Source of the DNA: DASSSY01 sp035708205
GTDB lineage: Bacteria > Bacteroidota > Bacteroidia > Chitinophagales > Chitinophagaceae
DNA: 64,000 bases
NCBI GenBank assembly: GCA_035708205.1
Contig: DASSSY010000001.1
Span: 1-64,000, forward strand
Direction of reading: 5' to 3'
This document shows, one piece after another, positions 16,928 through 26,310 of the stretch. A program made the translations under genes and the position numbers. Position 1 is the stretch's first letter. Each line of letters begins with the position of its first letter. The notes beneath the pieces were generated by a model. It saw only the letters and a program-made list of their open reading frames with translations, was not told the origin of the DNA and searched no databases.

Positions 16928-18565
16928 TTAATATCCCATATCCATGCCACCAGGCATACCGCCTGGAGCCGGCATAGCCGATTTGGGCTCAGGTTTGTCA
17001 GCAATCACACATTCTGTGGTCAGCAACATCCCGGCAATTGAAGCGGCATTTTCCAAAGCGATACGGCTTACTTTGGTCGGGTCGATAACACCGGAGCTTA
17101 ACAGGTTCTCAAATTGTTCGGTGCGGGCATTGAAGCCGAAATCGGCCTTGCCTTCTTTCACTTTCTGAACAATGATAGAACCTTCGATGCCTGCGTTGGC
17201 AACAATTTCGCGCAGCGGAGCTTCCAAAGCTTTGCGCACGATGTTAACACCGGTCAGCTCATCGTCATTCAGATCCGTGATCTTGTCTAAAGATTTAATG
17301 GCGCGTATGAAAGCGGTTCCACCACCAGGAACTATACCTTCTTCAACGGCTGCGCGGGTAGCGTGCAAAGCATCATCAACACGGTCTTTCTTTTCTTTCA
17401 TTTCCACTTCGGTAGTTGCGCCAACGTACAATACGGCAACACCGCCACTTAATTTGGCTAAGCGTTCCTGTAATTTTTCGCGGTCATAATCGGAAGTAGT
17501 GGTTTCTACCTGTGCTTTAATCTGGTTAACGCGTGCAACGATATCGGCTTTTTTACCTTTACCGCCCACAACGGTAGTGTTGTCTTTGTCAATGGTAATA
17601 TTGGCAGCCTGGCCTAAATAGCTCATATCTGTGTTTTCCAGCTTGTAGCCCTGGTCTTCACTGATAACGATACCACCGGTCAAAACGGCGATGTCCTGGA
17701 GCATTTCTTTCCTGCGGTCGCCAAAGCCCGGAGCTTTTACAGCAGCCACTTTCAAAGAACCACGTAATTTATTAACGACTAAAGTAGAAAGCGCTTCGCC
17801 ATCCACATCTTCAGAAATAATAACCAAAGGACGGCCGCTTTGCACCACTTTTTCCAGAATGCCCAGGATATCCTTCATCGTGCTGATCTTTTTATCATAA
17901 ATCAGGATGTAAGGATTTTCAAATTCCACCTGCATTTTTTCGGTGTTGGTCACGAAGTACGGGGTCAGGTAACCTCTGTCAAACTGCATCCCTTCCACGA
18001 TATCTACATAAGTATCGGTGCTTTTGGATTCTTCAACGGTGATCACGCCTTCATTGCCTACTTTTTTCATTGCTTCGGCAATCAATTTACCGATTTCGCT
18101 GTCATTATTGGCAGAGATCGTACCTACCTGCTCGATCTTTGAATTGTCGTTGCCAACTTTATTGGATTGTTTTTTCAGGTTGTCCACAACGGCTGAAACG
18201 GCTTTTTCGATACCGCGTTTCAGGTCCATGGGGTTTGCACCTGCGGTAACATTACGCAAACCGTCACTAACGATCGCCTGGGCCAGGACAGTAGCGGTTG
18301 TCGTCCCGTCGCCGGCGATATCGGCGGTTTTGCTGGCAACTTCTTTAACCATTTGGGCACCGATGTTCTCAATGGCGTCTTCTAATTCTATTTCTTTAGC
18401 TACGGTCACACCGTCCTTTGTTATGGAAGGCGCGCCGAATTTCTTTTCAATTACCACGTTGCGGCCTTTGGGGCCTAAGGTTACTTTAACGGCATCTGCT
18501 AAAGTATCCACACCTTTTTTCATTTTGCTGCGGGCATCCGCATTAAAAAAGAGTTGTTTTGCCAT
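16928..18565 (-). CDS. groEL: chaperonin GroEL (Hsp60)
   Basis: The 545-residue chaperonin is complete. The ATP-binding apex is VTLGPKGRNVVIEKKFGAP near the N-terminus, with GDGTTTATVLAQ, the apical segment GGIVISEDQG and the C-terminal Gly-Met tail (GGMPGGMDMGY). It forms the double-ring folding cage with GroES. It follows groES by 55 bases on the same strand. No CIRCE (TTAGCACTC-N9-GAGTGCTAA) is visible upstream of the operon. Confidence 0.99.
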   Translation of the reverse strand: MAKQLFFNADARSKMKKGVDTLADAVKVTLGPKGRNVVIEKKFGAPSITKDGVTVAKEIELEDAIENIGAQMVKEVASKTADIAGDGTTTATVLAQAIVSDGLRNVTAGANPMDLKRGIEKAVSAVVDNLKKQSNKVGNDNSKIEQVGTISANNDSEIGKLIAEAMKKVGNEGVITVEESKSTDTYVDIVEGMQFDRGYLTPYFVTNTEKMQVEFENPYILIYDKKISTMKDILGILEKVVQSGRPLVIISEDVDGEALSTLVVNKLRGSLKVAAVKAPGFGDRRKEMLQDIAVLTGGIVISEDQGYKLENTDMSYLGQAANITIDKDNTTVVGGKGKKADIVARVNQIKAQVETTTSDYDREKLQERLAKLSGGVAVLYVGATTEVEMKEKKDRVDDALHATRAAVEEGIVPGGGTAFIRAIKSLDKITDLNDDELTGVNIVRKALEAPLREIVANAGIEGSIIVQKVKEGKADFGFNARTEQFENLLSSGVIDPTKVSRIALENAASIAGMLLTTECVIADKPEPKSAMPAPGGMPGGMDMGY

Positions 18566-18620
18566 TATATTCTAATTTGTGAATTAGTGAATTTGATTAT
18601 TTGTTGAAATGAGTTGTGCC

Positions 18621-18902
18621 TTAAACGATAGCCAAGATATCGCTTTCGCGCATAATTAAATACTCTTCGCCTTCAAGATTGATCTCGGTTCCGGCGTATT
18701 TGCCGTAAAGAACGGTATCACCTGCTTTAACGGTTACAGGTTCGTCTTTTTTACCGGGTCCTGCGGCAACGACTGTTCCGCGTTGAGGCTTTTCTTTTGC
18801 CGTATCAGGGATAATGATTCCGCCTGCTGTTTTGGTCTCGGCGGCAGCGGGCTTCACGATAACACGGTCGTGAAGCGGAGTGATGCTGACTTTTTTTGCC
18901 AT
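18621..18902 (-). CDS. groES: co-chaperonin GroES (Hsp10)
   Basis: A 93-residue Hsp10: KVSITPLHDRVIVKPAAAETKTAGGIIIPD is the N-terminal family signature with the mobile loop, and VLYGKYAGTEINLEGEEYLIMRESDILA is the conserved end. It is the lid of the GroEL chamber and the first gene of the groES-groEL operon. Confidence 0.98.
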   Translation of the reverse strand: MAKKVSITPLHDRVIVKPAAAETKTAGGIIIPDTAKEKPQRGTVVAAGPGKKDEPVTVKAGDTVLYGKYAGTEINLEGEEYLIMRESDILAIV

Positions 18903-19159
18903 AGTTTATTAAAATTTTAATTTTAATGGTTAAAAAAAAGCGATTGAATTAATTATAATCGCAAATTCATTTTTACAGTCCACCAAAAATGTGCCAGTTA
19001 CATTAAATTGACATTTTTGCAGTTTTACTGAAACTTTGTAAGTCAGGCTGGCAAAAATTGGCTTGTTTTCGTCAAAAACGCGCTTATGTAATAGTGGCTA
19101 TATGGCAGAGTGTAGGAAGTAGAGTTCTTAGATATACCCAAAGCCAAGTCATAAAGTCA
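18903..19159. other. divergent upstream region of groES and the T9SS cargo gene
   Basis: About 250 A/T-rich bases containing the groES leader, with no ORF. No CIRCE element, riboswitch or RNA gene was recognised, and no clean TAnnTTTG box for groES. Confidence 0.5.
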
Positions 19160-19190
19160 TTGTAATTATTGATTATTTTTATTAGCTTTG
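19160..19190 (+). promoter_or_regulatory. promoter of the first T9SS cargo gene
   Basis: TTG at 19160-19162, 20-base spacer, TAGCTTTG at 19183-19190: a full -33/-7 pair, 51 bases before the ATG at 19242. Confidence 0.7.
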
Positions 19191-19241
19191 TCCTAAGAAT
19201 GTTTTATTTAACTTATTTATTAAAACAATAAAAATTCAGTT

Positions 19242-20868
19242 ATGAACGGAAAAATTTTACTTGCGATTAGAAAAAAGGCAGCCTTTAGTCTGCCTTTTTT
19301 AGGTCTTTTTTTATGTGGCTTTTGGGCAGCAGCGCAGGCACCACCACTTGCAGGGCCAAACTTTGGTGATCAGGTTGCCGGCAACTCAGGCTTGGCCACG
19401 GTCAACACCGCTATGATAGAATGCCCAGGTATAGGTGGTTTTTTAAGTGCCATCATCTGGTAATGCGGTAAGTACGAATACGAATCTGTATCTTACATAT
19501 TCCGGTGGCGCAACGCTAACCCTACCCATCAGCAATGCGGCGCCTTCTTCCAAGCCGGATGTTATTTTGGGAGATGACCCCAACAATCCCGGTGTGGATT
19601 ATATCGCGGTAGTATGTTATCAGGACATTAACGGCGATATCATTGTTAGAGATTATAACATAACGAACATTACGGGTACAATGATAGCCACGGCCGGCCT
19701 CTCTCAGAATTTGGGCGCGGGAAGTGCTCCAAAGATTGATGGCTTTGCCAATAATACCGCGCCCATTCTCGGATTGCCGGCCATGGATGAGTTTGTAGTG
19801 GTCTGGAACAAAACAACGCTGAATGATATTGGCGTATATGCCGGCGAGGTAGCGGATGTGACCAATTCTTTTTTTCTGAATACTTATACCAATGCCGGGA
19901 TTAATCCCGATGTGGCAGCGGTCAAGGATGTCATTAGTAACCAGCTTTACGCCTGCATGCTTTGTTATCGTAGTGCATCAAATCCAATGGTTCATGTTTA
20001 TGATATTAATGTTACCGCCCCACCGACAACACCTCCTGTTATTACTAATTTAGGCGGAGACCCCATATATCCCCGCCCGAGAATTGAAGGCATGGCCTTG
20101 TATAAAAGCCCGGCGCCTAAATGGAGCGTTGTTTCTTTTGCGGACTTTAATTCGCTACAATATGCTACAGACTTGAACCCAAGTAACCCAATTTACGCCA
20201 ATCCTACCGGAAATAATTACGCCGCGGCAATAGCTGCGGGCCTTGGACCTTTTGTGCCTAATAGCTCCGGTGCTATTATTGGCAACCGACAAATTACCTT
20301 GGCTTGGGCTGGGGTGCCCTATGCGCCAATAGCTCCCAGTGTGGTTGTGTCTGCTGCGTTTGATGGGAGTGGAGGCCAAGTATTATTGCCTGTTCCTCCC
20401 TACAATCCTGGATTTAATTATAAATATGCCACGGTCAATTGGGATCCTATTAATGTTGTTAATGTTAATATAGATGAATATGAAGTGGCTCTTGCCGCCT
20501 GTTGCAATTCTGGTAAAGGCTTAATAGCCGCTTGGTGGAAAGGCACTGGCTCTCAGAGCACAATTCGTTATAAAATTACCCCAGATAATGATTATGCTTT
20601 TAAGCCCACAGGTCTTGAAGAATCTGCACAATCGGCTTTAAGCTTTTCCGTTTTTCCCAATCCTGCGGCTAAGAATCTGTACATAAAGTATTCTGATGCT
20701 GCCATTGAAAAAGTAAGAATAACCAATGTTTTAGGACAAAAGGTACTGGAAGAGCCGTTTAAAGATACTCCTGTTGATATTTCGGCTTTGCCATCCGGAG
20801 ATTATTTTATCAGTATTACAACCGGAGACAATTCGGTTATGACCCGTCCATTCGTGATTGTTCGTTAA
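19242..20868 (+). pseudogene. T9SS type A-sorted secreted protein, frameshifted near residue 70
   Basis: An ATG at 19242 opens a good signal peptide (FSLPFLGLFLCGFWAAAQA) and 73 codons that stop at 19463. The frame that continues (from about 19450) has no signal peptide and runs 470 codons to a T9SS C-terminal domain (SFSVFPNPAAKNLYIKY, then ITNVLGQKVLEE and LPSGDYFISI). Removing one base around 19447-19460 fuses them into one protein of roughly 540 residues reading GGFLS then PSSGNAVST. The two parts are plainly one gene; the frame change is a mutation or a sequence error. The middle consists of repeat-like beta segments (DPNNPGVDYIAVVCYQ, AVKDVISNQLYACML). It would be a surface or secreted protein of unknown function. 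Confidence 0.75.
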
Positions 20869-20902
20869 TAACTTTTGATATTCTTATAAAATAGCAGAAA
20901 TA

Positions 20903-22831
20903 ATGAAAAATATTAAAAACACTGCCAGTCCTTTTAGGTTTTCCTTGCATGTTTGGCTTGCATGGATGGCATTGCTATTATTGGCCATATTTGGAAGCTT
21001 TTCCTTGCAAGCACAACTACCTACTTTAAATTGGGCAGGACAATTTAAAATGTTTAACACTGTGTCTGCCTCTCCCACAGAATTCAGTGGCTTTTCCATC
21101 AGTCGGGATGTAGCCGGCAATGTTTATACAGTGGGCTGTTATCTTGGTGGAAGCATTGATTTGAATCCCGGCACTAATCCTGGGGATACCTTTATCCTGC
21201 ATTCGCCTGTCAACCAAGCCGGAGGCGCAAATCTTACAGGTTATATCAGCAAATTAGATACCTCCGGTCATTTTGGCTGGGGACAACGCATCTGGAGTAA
21301 CCATTATGCGGTGACAGTAAAAGATGCGACGACTGATGCAGTGGGCAATGTCTATACGACCGGCACTTTTCAGGATACGGCGCATTTTGGTGCCCTTACC
21401 TTTTATGCGCATCCTAATGCAATAATGCCATTCGCTCCGGGGGATGCTTTTGTTTGCAAACAGGACGCCCAAGGCAATTTCATCTGGATAAAACAAATTG
21501 GGGGCAATTATGGGGATGATGGCAGGTTTATAGCGCTTAGTCCGTCGGGGAATATCGTGGTTTTGGGTGCTTTTTCCGATACGATGACGGTCACGACTGC
21601 TGCCGGTCCGGTAACACTTGAAACTCCCGGCCATTTTTCTGCCGGTATTTTTGTAGCCAGCTTGCGGCCTTCCGGGGATGTTTTATGGATAAAACAATTA
21701 GGGAACGATAGTTTAAGTTTTAATTCGCAGATTGTAGGCGGTTTATTTCATACCATGTCTTTAGATGCGGAGGGGAATATTTACTTTGCCGGCATGTTGG
21801 ATGGTACAGTAGACTTTGATCCGGGTCTCGGCAGTTATGTGCTCAGCGGAAGCGGAGATATGGCGGTCTGCAAGTTGAGCGCTCAAGGCGATTTTCTTTG
21901 GGCAAGAAAAATAGCGCGTTCAGCCGATTTCGGTTCTTTAGTGTCCCCTCAGGGCATATTTGCAGGCCAACAAGGAAATATTTATATCACAGGGAATTTT
22001 CAAGGGAAAACAGATTTTGACCCAGGACCGGATACCGCTTTTTTGAATGCGGCAGACATCGCTAATGTTCGCTTTGATATTTTTATTTCTAAATGGGATA
22101 ATAGCGGAAATTTCTCTTGGGTTCGAGTCATCACCCGTACCCAAGCAGATACCAGCTTTGTGCCGCCTGGAGGATCCGTCAATCAGGCCACTTCTATATT
22201 TGCAGATGAATTGGGCAATGTTTATACCACCGGGAGTATGCTGGGTTATATGGATATGAATTCGGACACAGCGGTAGCAGATACGCTGATATTTGCGTCA
22301 AACGCCCACAAGTCTATGGGTTATATCCATAAATTAGATGCCCAAGGGAATTTTCAATGGGCCATACCCATAAAAGACAAGGAAGGCTTCTACCGAAGTG
22401 TCGCCAATCAAATAATCAAGGACGACAGCGGTCATTTGTATGTTACCGGTAATTTTGACGGCACGGTTGATTTTGACCCGAACGGCGGAACTTATAATCT
22501 TTCCGGTGGCGGAGCTTTTGTGCTGAAACTGAATGATACGGCTGGCCAGAATAGTGGTGTAGGCATTGCAACAGCGGAGATGAAAAGTGGAAATATTCAG
22601 CTGTATCCCAACCCGGCAGGCCATGAACTATGGCTAAAAAGCAATGGCAAACTACAGCTCAAAACGGTATTGGTGTATAATCTGCTGGGTCAGGAGTTGC
22701 GCAGGGAGAAGGTCAGCAGTGGCAGTTTTTACCGCATGGATGTGCGGTCTTTAGCGCCGGGCTTTTATCTGCTAAAAGCCTTGTTGTCGGATGGCAGCGT
22801 GGCGCAGGGGAAATTTGAGGTGAGACGGTAG
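20903..22831 (+). CDS. secreted SBBP-repeat-like protein with T9SS sorting domain
   Basis: A 642-residue intact member of a tandem pair. The signal peptide covers residues about 1-38 (WMALLLLAIFGSFSLQAQ). The body is a series of beta-propeller-like repeats typical of SBBP proteins, each with DxxGNVYTTG and DFDPGxG phrases (VGNVYTTGTFQDTAHFG, GTVDFDPGLGSYVLSGSGDM, GKTDFDPGPDTAFLN). The last 75 residues are a type A T9SS sorting domain (IQLYPNPAGHELWLKSNG, VYNLLGQELRREKV, LAPGFYLLKALLSDG). It is exported through T9SS and attached or released at the surface; no catalytic site is visible. It starts 34 bases after the preceding cargo gene and is followed by a broken paralogue with a near-identical C-terminus. 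Confidence 0.85.
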   Translation: MKNIKNTASPFRFSLHVWLAWMALLLLAIFGSFSLQAQLPTLNWAGQFKMFNTVSASPTEFSGFSISRDVAGNVYTVGCYLGGSIDLNPGTNPGDTFILHSPVNQAGGANLTGYISKLDTSGHFGWGQRIWSNHYAVTVKDATTDAVGNVYTTGTFQDTAHFGALTFYAHPNAIMPFAPGDAFVCKQDAQGNFIWIKQIGGNYGDDGRFIALSPSGNIVVLGAFSDTMTVTTAAGPVTLETPGHFSAGIFVASLRPSGDVLWIKQLGNDSLSFNSQIVGGLFHTMSLDAEGNIYFAGMLDGTVDFDPGLGSYVLSGSGDMAVCKLSAQGDFLWARKIARSADFGSLVSPQGIFAGQQGNIYITGNFQGKTDFDPGPDTAFLNAADIANVRFDIFISKWDNSGNFSWVRVITRTQADTSFVPPGGSVNQATSIFADELGNVYTTGSMLGYMDMNSDTAVADTLIFASNAHKSMGYIHKLDAQGNFQWAIPIKDKEGFYRSVANQIIKDDSGHLYVTGNFDGTVDFDPNGGTYNLSGGGAFVLKLNDTAGQNSGVGIATAEMKSGNIQLYPNPAGHELWLKSNGKLQLKTVLVYNLLGQELRREKVSSGSFYRMDVRSLAPGFYLLKALLSDGSVAQGKFEVRR

Positions 22832-22881
22832 GGTTGCCCAGTAATAAATCTTAATATTCTTATTTACAAAATTCAGAAATA

Positions 22882-24758
22882 ATGAAAAAAAAATAAAAAT
22901 ACCACCGGTACTTTTACGCTGTCTCGAAGTGCATGGCCTGTTCATATAATTCTACTCGTATTAGCCCTGGCCGGAAGTTTTTCCTTGCAGGCGCAATTGC
23001 CCACTTTAAACTGGGCGGGACAATTCAAGGGTGGGCTATCCATAAGCCGGGATGCCACCGGCAATGTTTATACGGTAGGTAATTATTTTAGCAATTATCT
23101 TGACGGTACCATTGATTTGGACCCCGGCACCAATCCCGGCGATACTTTTATCCTGCATCTCCCCCCTGCTAGTCAAACTGGGACTATTTCGGCGGATATA
23201 TCAGCAAATTAGATGCCTCTGGTCATTTTGTTTGGGGCCAAAACATCTGGAGTAATCATGCCAGTGTAGGTATAGCATCGGTTGTGGCGGATGCGGTGGG
23301 CAATGTTTATAGTACAGGCGGCTTTCCGGATACGACGCATTTTGGTGCCCTTACCCTTTATGCGCATCCAAATCCGGCATTAATGTTTGCACCACCGGAT
23401 GTCTTTGTGAGTAAGCAGGATGCGCAGGGGGATTTTATCTGGGTAACACAAATTGGGGGCAATTACGGGGATGTGGGGACGTCTGTTGCGTTTAGCGCTA
23501 ATAGCAATATTATGGTTTTAGGTACTTTTTTCGATACGGTACAGGTTATGACGGCCGGAGGCCCGGTAACACTTTCTGGATCTAATAATGCGCCTTATGT
23601 TTTTGTGGCGGCCTTGCGTCCTTCTACCGGGGACATTCTTTGGATAAAACAATTTGGGGATAATAATGGAAGCATTATTGCGCAGGCACAATATGCTTTG
23701 CCTGTGAGTATAGCTTTAGATGCAGAGGGAAATATTTATCTTGAAGGCTCACTCAGCGGTACGGTGGATTTTGATCCGGGGTCGGGTAGTTACCCTCTTA
23801 GCGGAGTTGCGGATATGGTCGTTTGTAAACTCAATCCGCAGGGTGATTTTGTATGGGCAGCCAAAACAGAAACTTTCGGTAATAGTAGTGTTACGCCTTC
23901 TGCCATATCCGTGGATGGGGCGGGTAATATCTATACGACCGGGGGCTATGAGGGAAAAATAGATTTTGATCCGGGAACGGACACTTTTTTTCTGAATACC
24001 GGACAAATAAATTATCATGTAAATAATGATATTTTTATTTGTAAATGGAATTCGGGAGGTAGTTTTGGATGGGTAAAGACCTTAAAACGTTCCGATGTCG
24101 CTTTAGGCACTACAACTTCTAACAATTATGCCACATCTATATTTGTTGATGAATTGGGTAATGTCTATACAACAGGAAGTCTATTCGGTTATATGGATAT
24201 GAATTCGGACACAGCGGCAGCAGATACGCTGATATTTTCGTCTAATGCAACTCAACACATGGGTTATATCCATAAATTAGATGCTGAAGGGGATTTTCAA
24301 TGGGCGATACCCATAAAAGATAAAGGGGGCCACTATACTAGTGCCGCCAATGCCATTATTAAAGATGACAGCGGTCATCTATTGGTTACCGGCGGGTTCA
24401 ATGGCACGGTTGATTTTGACCCTAACGGAGGAACTTATAATCTTTCGGGTGGCGGGGCTTTTGTGCTGAAACTCAATGATACGGCCGATAACAGTGGCGT
24501 GGGTATTGGAGCGGCGGGAATATTCAATTGTATCCCAACCCGGCGGGTAGTGAATTATGGCTGAAAAGCAATGGTAATGTACAGCTTAAAACGGTATTGG
24601 TGTATAACCTGCTGGGTCAGGAGCTGCGTCGGGAAAAGGTCAGCAGTAAAGGTCTTTACCGGATGGATGTCCGCTCCTTAGCGCCGGGATTTTATCTGCT
24701 GAAAGCCTTGTTGTCGGATGGCAGCGTGGCACAGGGCAAGTTTGAGGTAAGGCGGTAA
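22882..24758 (+). pseudogene. frameshifted paralogue of the preceding SBBP/T9SS protein
   Basis: A full-length duplicate of the 20903-22831 gene broken in three places. At the ATG (22882) nine A follow, giving Met-Lys-Lys-Lys-stop; with eight A the frame reads MKKNKNTTGTFTLSRS and the signal peptide LLVLALAGSFSLQAQ. A second shift near 23181-23192 separates SQTGTIS from GGYISKLDASGHFVWG. A third near 24512-24520 separates GVGIGAA from GNIQLYPNPAGSELW. The long central frame (23284-24564) and the T9SS tail (24528-24758) are otherwise well conserved with the intact copy. Three independent indels make a recent pseudogene more likely than sequencing error. The A9 tract right after the start is the kind of site that can switch by slippage. 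Confidence 0.85.
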
Positions 24759-24798
24759 GAGAGAGGTCTGTAGCTGGACGTGTATGTGATATTACATT

Positions 24799-24837
24799 CT
24801 ACTGAAATCCGGAGCCTTAAACTCCGGATTTCAGTAG
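24799..24837. terminator. 16-bp inverted repeat overlapping the mutA stop codon
   Basis: A perfect stem (24799-24814 with 24822-24837) and a 7-base loop that contains the mutA stop. It sits between convergent genes and may terminate both; T-tracts are weak. Confidence 0.6.
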
Positions 24838-26178
24838 TTCTTCTGCCAGATTAACCGGCCGCAGGCCGTTATCATCCGCATTTTGGATTTTCGGAAGAAA
24901 GGCTGATTCCTCTTCCATCGGATTTGGAAACTTATTGACGCCAATCAACACTCTTGTTCCATTTCGATATTGTGCCAGTAAATCTGCCGCCTGTTGTTGG
25001 ATATCTTTTTTCAGATTTCCCAAAGCAAAATAAGCCAATAAGCCGCCTTCTTTTTCAATGGCTTGAAATACACGCCAGGCCTCTTGTGCCAATTCTTCCG
25101 TTCGTTTTTCAATATAAAAAGAACCGGCAGCCATATCGGCAACTTTGTCCAAATAACTTTCTTCTTTAAAAATCAACTGCTGATTGAGTGCTAAACGCTG
25201 ACCGTTTTCCAACGACTTTTTGGGGTTTTGTTGAGTAGCATTAAAAGCATGAATGCTCAAATCATGGCAACCACCAATGACGGCAGCCATACCGGCAATA
25301 CTGTCCCGCAACAGGTTGGTATAAACATCTACTGGGCTCCGGTAAATATCGCTGGTCTGAACACTGAAATTTAGCCGTGGCCGGAAACCATAAGTCTGCA
25401 ACAGCCGTTGAATCAATCCCGGCAGGGCGCGCAGTTTGGCAATCTCTTCAAAAAAGAGGGTGCTGGTGGCCAACTGAATGTTTAGGGAAATTTCAGAGCC
25501 TTGCGGCAGCACATCCTGAAGCCAGTGGATATATTCATGAACATGAGCGGTGGCATAGGCCAACTGTGAAACGCTGTTGGCACCGGCATTTTGATAAAGC
25601 GCTGCATTCACCGAAAGACCAAACCAACGACCGGATTGTTCATAAAAATTAGGATAATTTTTTCCATCGGGCAGGGGATGACCACCGGGAGCGGCCATAT
25701 AATTGCCTGTCGGATCAAAATGAAAAGCGATGTTCTGTTGACTGCTGTCCAGATTTTTGGATTTCAGAAAGGCCTCAAAACTGTCGATAATGGTTTTGTA
25801 AGAATGACCGATTTCAAACGACACCTTAATATATGAGAGTTCGATGTCCCGGAGCAATTGGCTGAAATCTACCGTTTCTAAAGTCCTCAAATCAAAGCAA
25901 AGGGCATCAGCGCCGTTATTCAGGGCTTTCAACGCTTCTTTATTTGCCTGAACAAAATCCGTTACTGATATGTTCTGCATCATGTGCCAGCCGGGGTTCT
26001 GCCGATTGGTAGCTGTTTCAGTAGCGGTGTTTTCCCGGTTATAAAAAGGTTCAAGGCTTAAATGGTTATCATCCTCACTCAACAATACCTCAAAAGGCTG
26101 ACCTTTCAGGTCTTTGACAACTTTTTCTTTCCAATCCTGTAAACTTGCGCCTTTAAATTCCGCAAATAAATTTTCCAT
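24817..26178 (-). CDS. mutA: methylmalonyl-CoA mutase small (beta) subunit
   Basis: The 453-residue protein resembles MutA, the non-catalytic partner of the B12-dependent mutase that interconverts succinyl-CoA and methylmalonyl-CoA. Recognisable parts are the N-terminal FAEFKGASLQDWKEKVVKDLKG linker helix, PGWHMMQNI, the TIM-barrel segment NAGANSVSQLAYATAHVHEY and the conserved VQTSDIYRSPVDVYTNLLR with GCHDLSIHAFN. It ends soon after the barrel and has no cobalamin domain, as expected for the small subunit. The large subunit mutB is usually the next gene but is not in the window. It is divergent from the M20 dipeptidase gene. Confidence 0.88.
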   Translation of the reverse strand: MENLFAEFKGASLQDWKEKVVKDLKGQPFEVLLSEDDNHLSLEPFYNRENTATETATNRQNPGWHMMQNISVTDFVQANKEALKALNNGADALCFDLRTLETVDFSQLLRDIELSYIKVSFEIGHSYKTIIDSFEAFLKSKNLDSSQQNIAFHFDPTGNYMAAPGGHPLPDGKNYPNFYEQSGRWFGLSVNAALYQNAGANSVSQLAYATAHVHEYIHWLQDVLPQGSEISLNIQLATSTLFFEEIAKLRALPGLIQRLLQTYGFRPRLNFSVQTSDIYRSPVDVYTNLLRDSIAGMAAVIGGCHDLSIHAFNATQQNPKKSLENGQRLALNQQLIFKEESYLDKVADMAAGSFYIEKRTEELAQEAWRVFQAIEKEGGLLAYFALGNLKKDIQQQAADLLAQYRNGTRVLIGVNKFPNPMEEESAFLPKIQNADDNGLRPVNLAEELLKSGV

Positions 26179-26280
26179 GCCCTGATAATCTTGGTTTAAT
26201 GCTCTTCAAATAATCATGAAAGGTCAGAGGCACCATCCAGCGCCTTCTGACAACCGACCCGCAAAGTTAAATCATTTACC

Positions 26281-26288
26281 TACTTTTG
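26281..26288 (+). promoter_or_regulatory. -7 box of the dipeptidase gene
   Basis: TACTTTTG (TAnnTTTG), 22 bases before the ATG at 26311. Confidence 0.55.
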
Positions 26289-26310
26289 TCAGGCTAAAAA
26301 ATTAATCTTC

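Noticed and set aside
18970..19010. TGGCAC-like sequence on the minus strand upstream of groES as a sigma-54 promoter
   Set aside because: The GC of the -12 element is absent at the required spacing.
18903..19241. CIRCE (HrcA) operator upstream of groES
   Set aside because: No TTAGCACTC-N9-GAGTGCTAA or near match was found.
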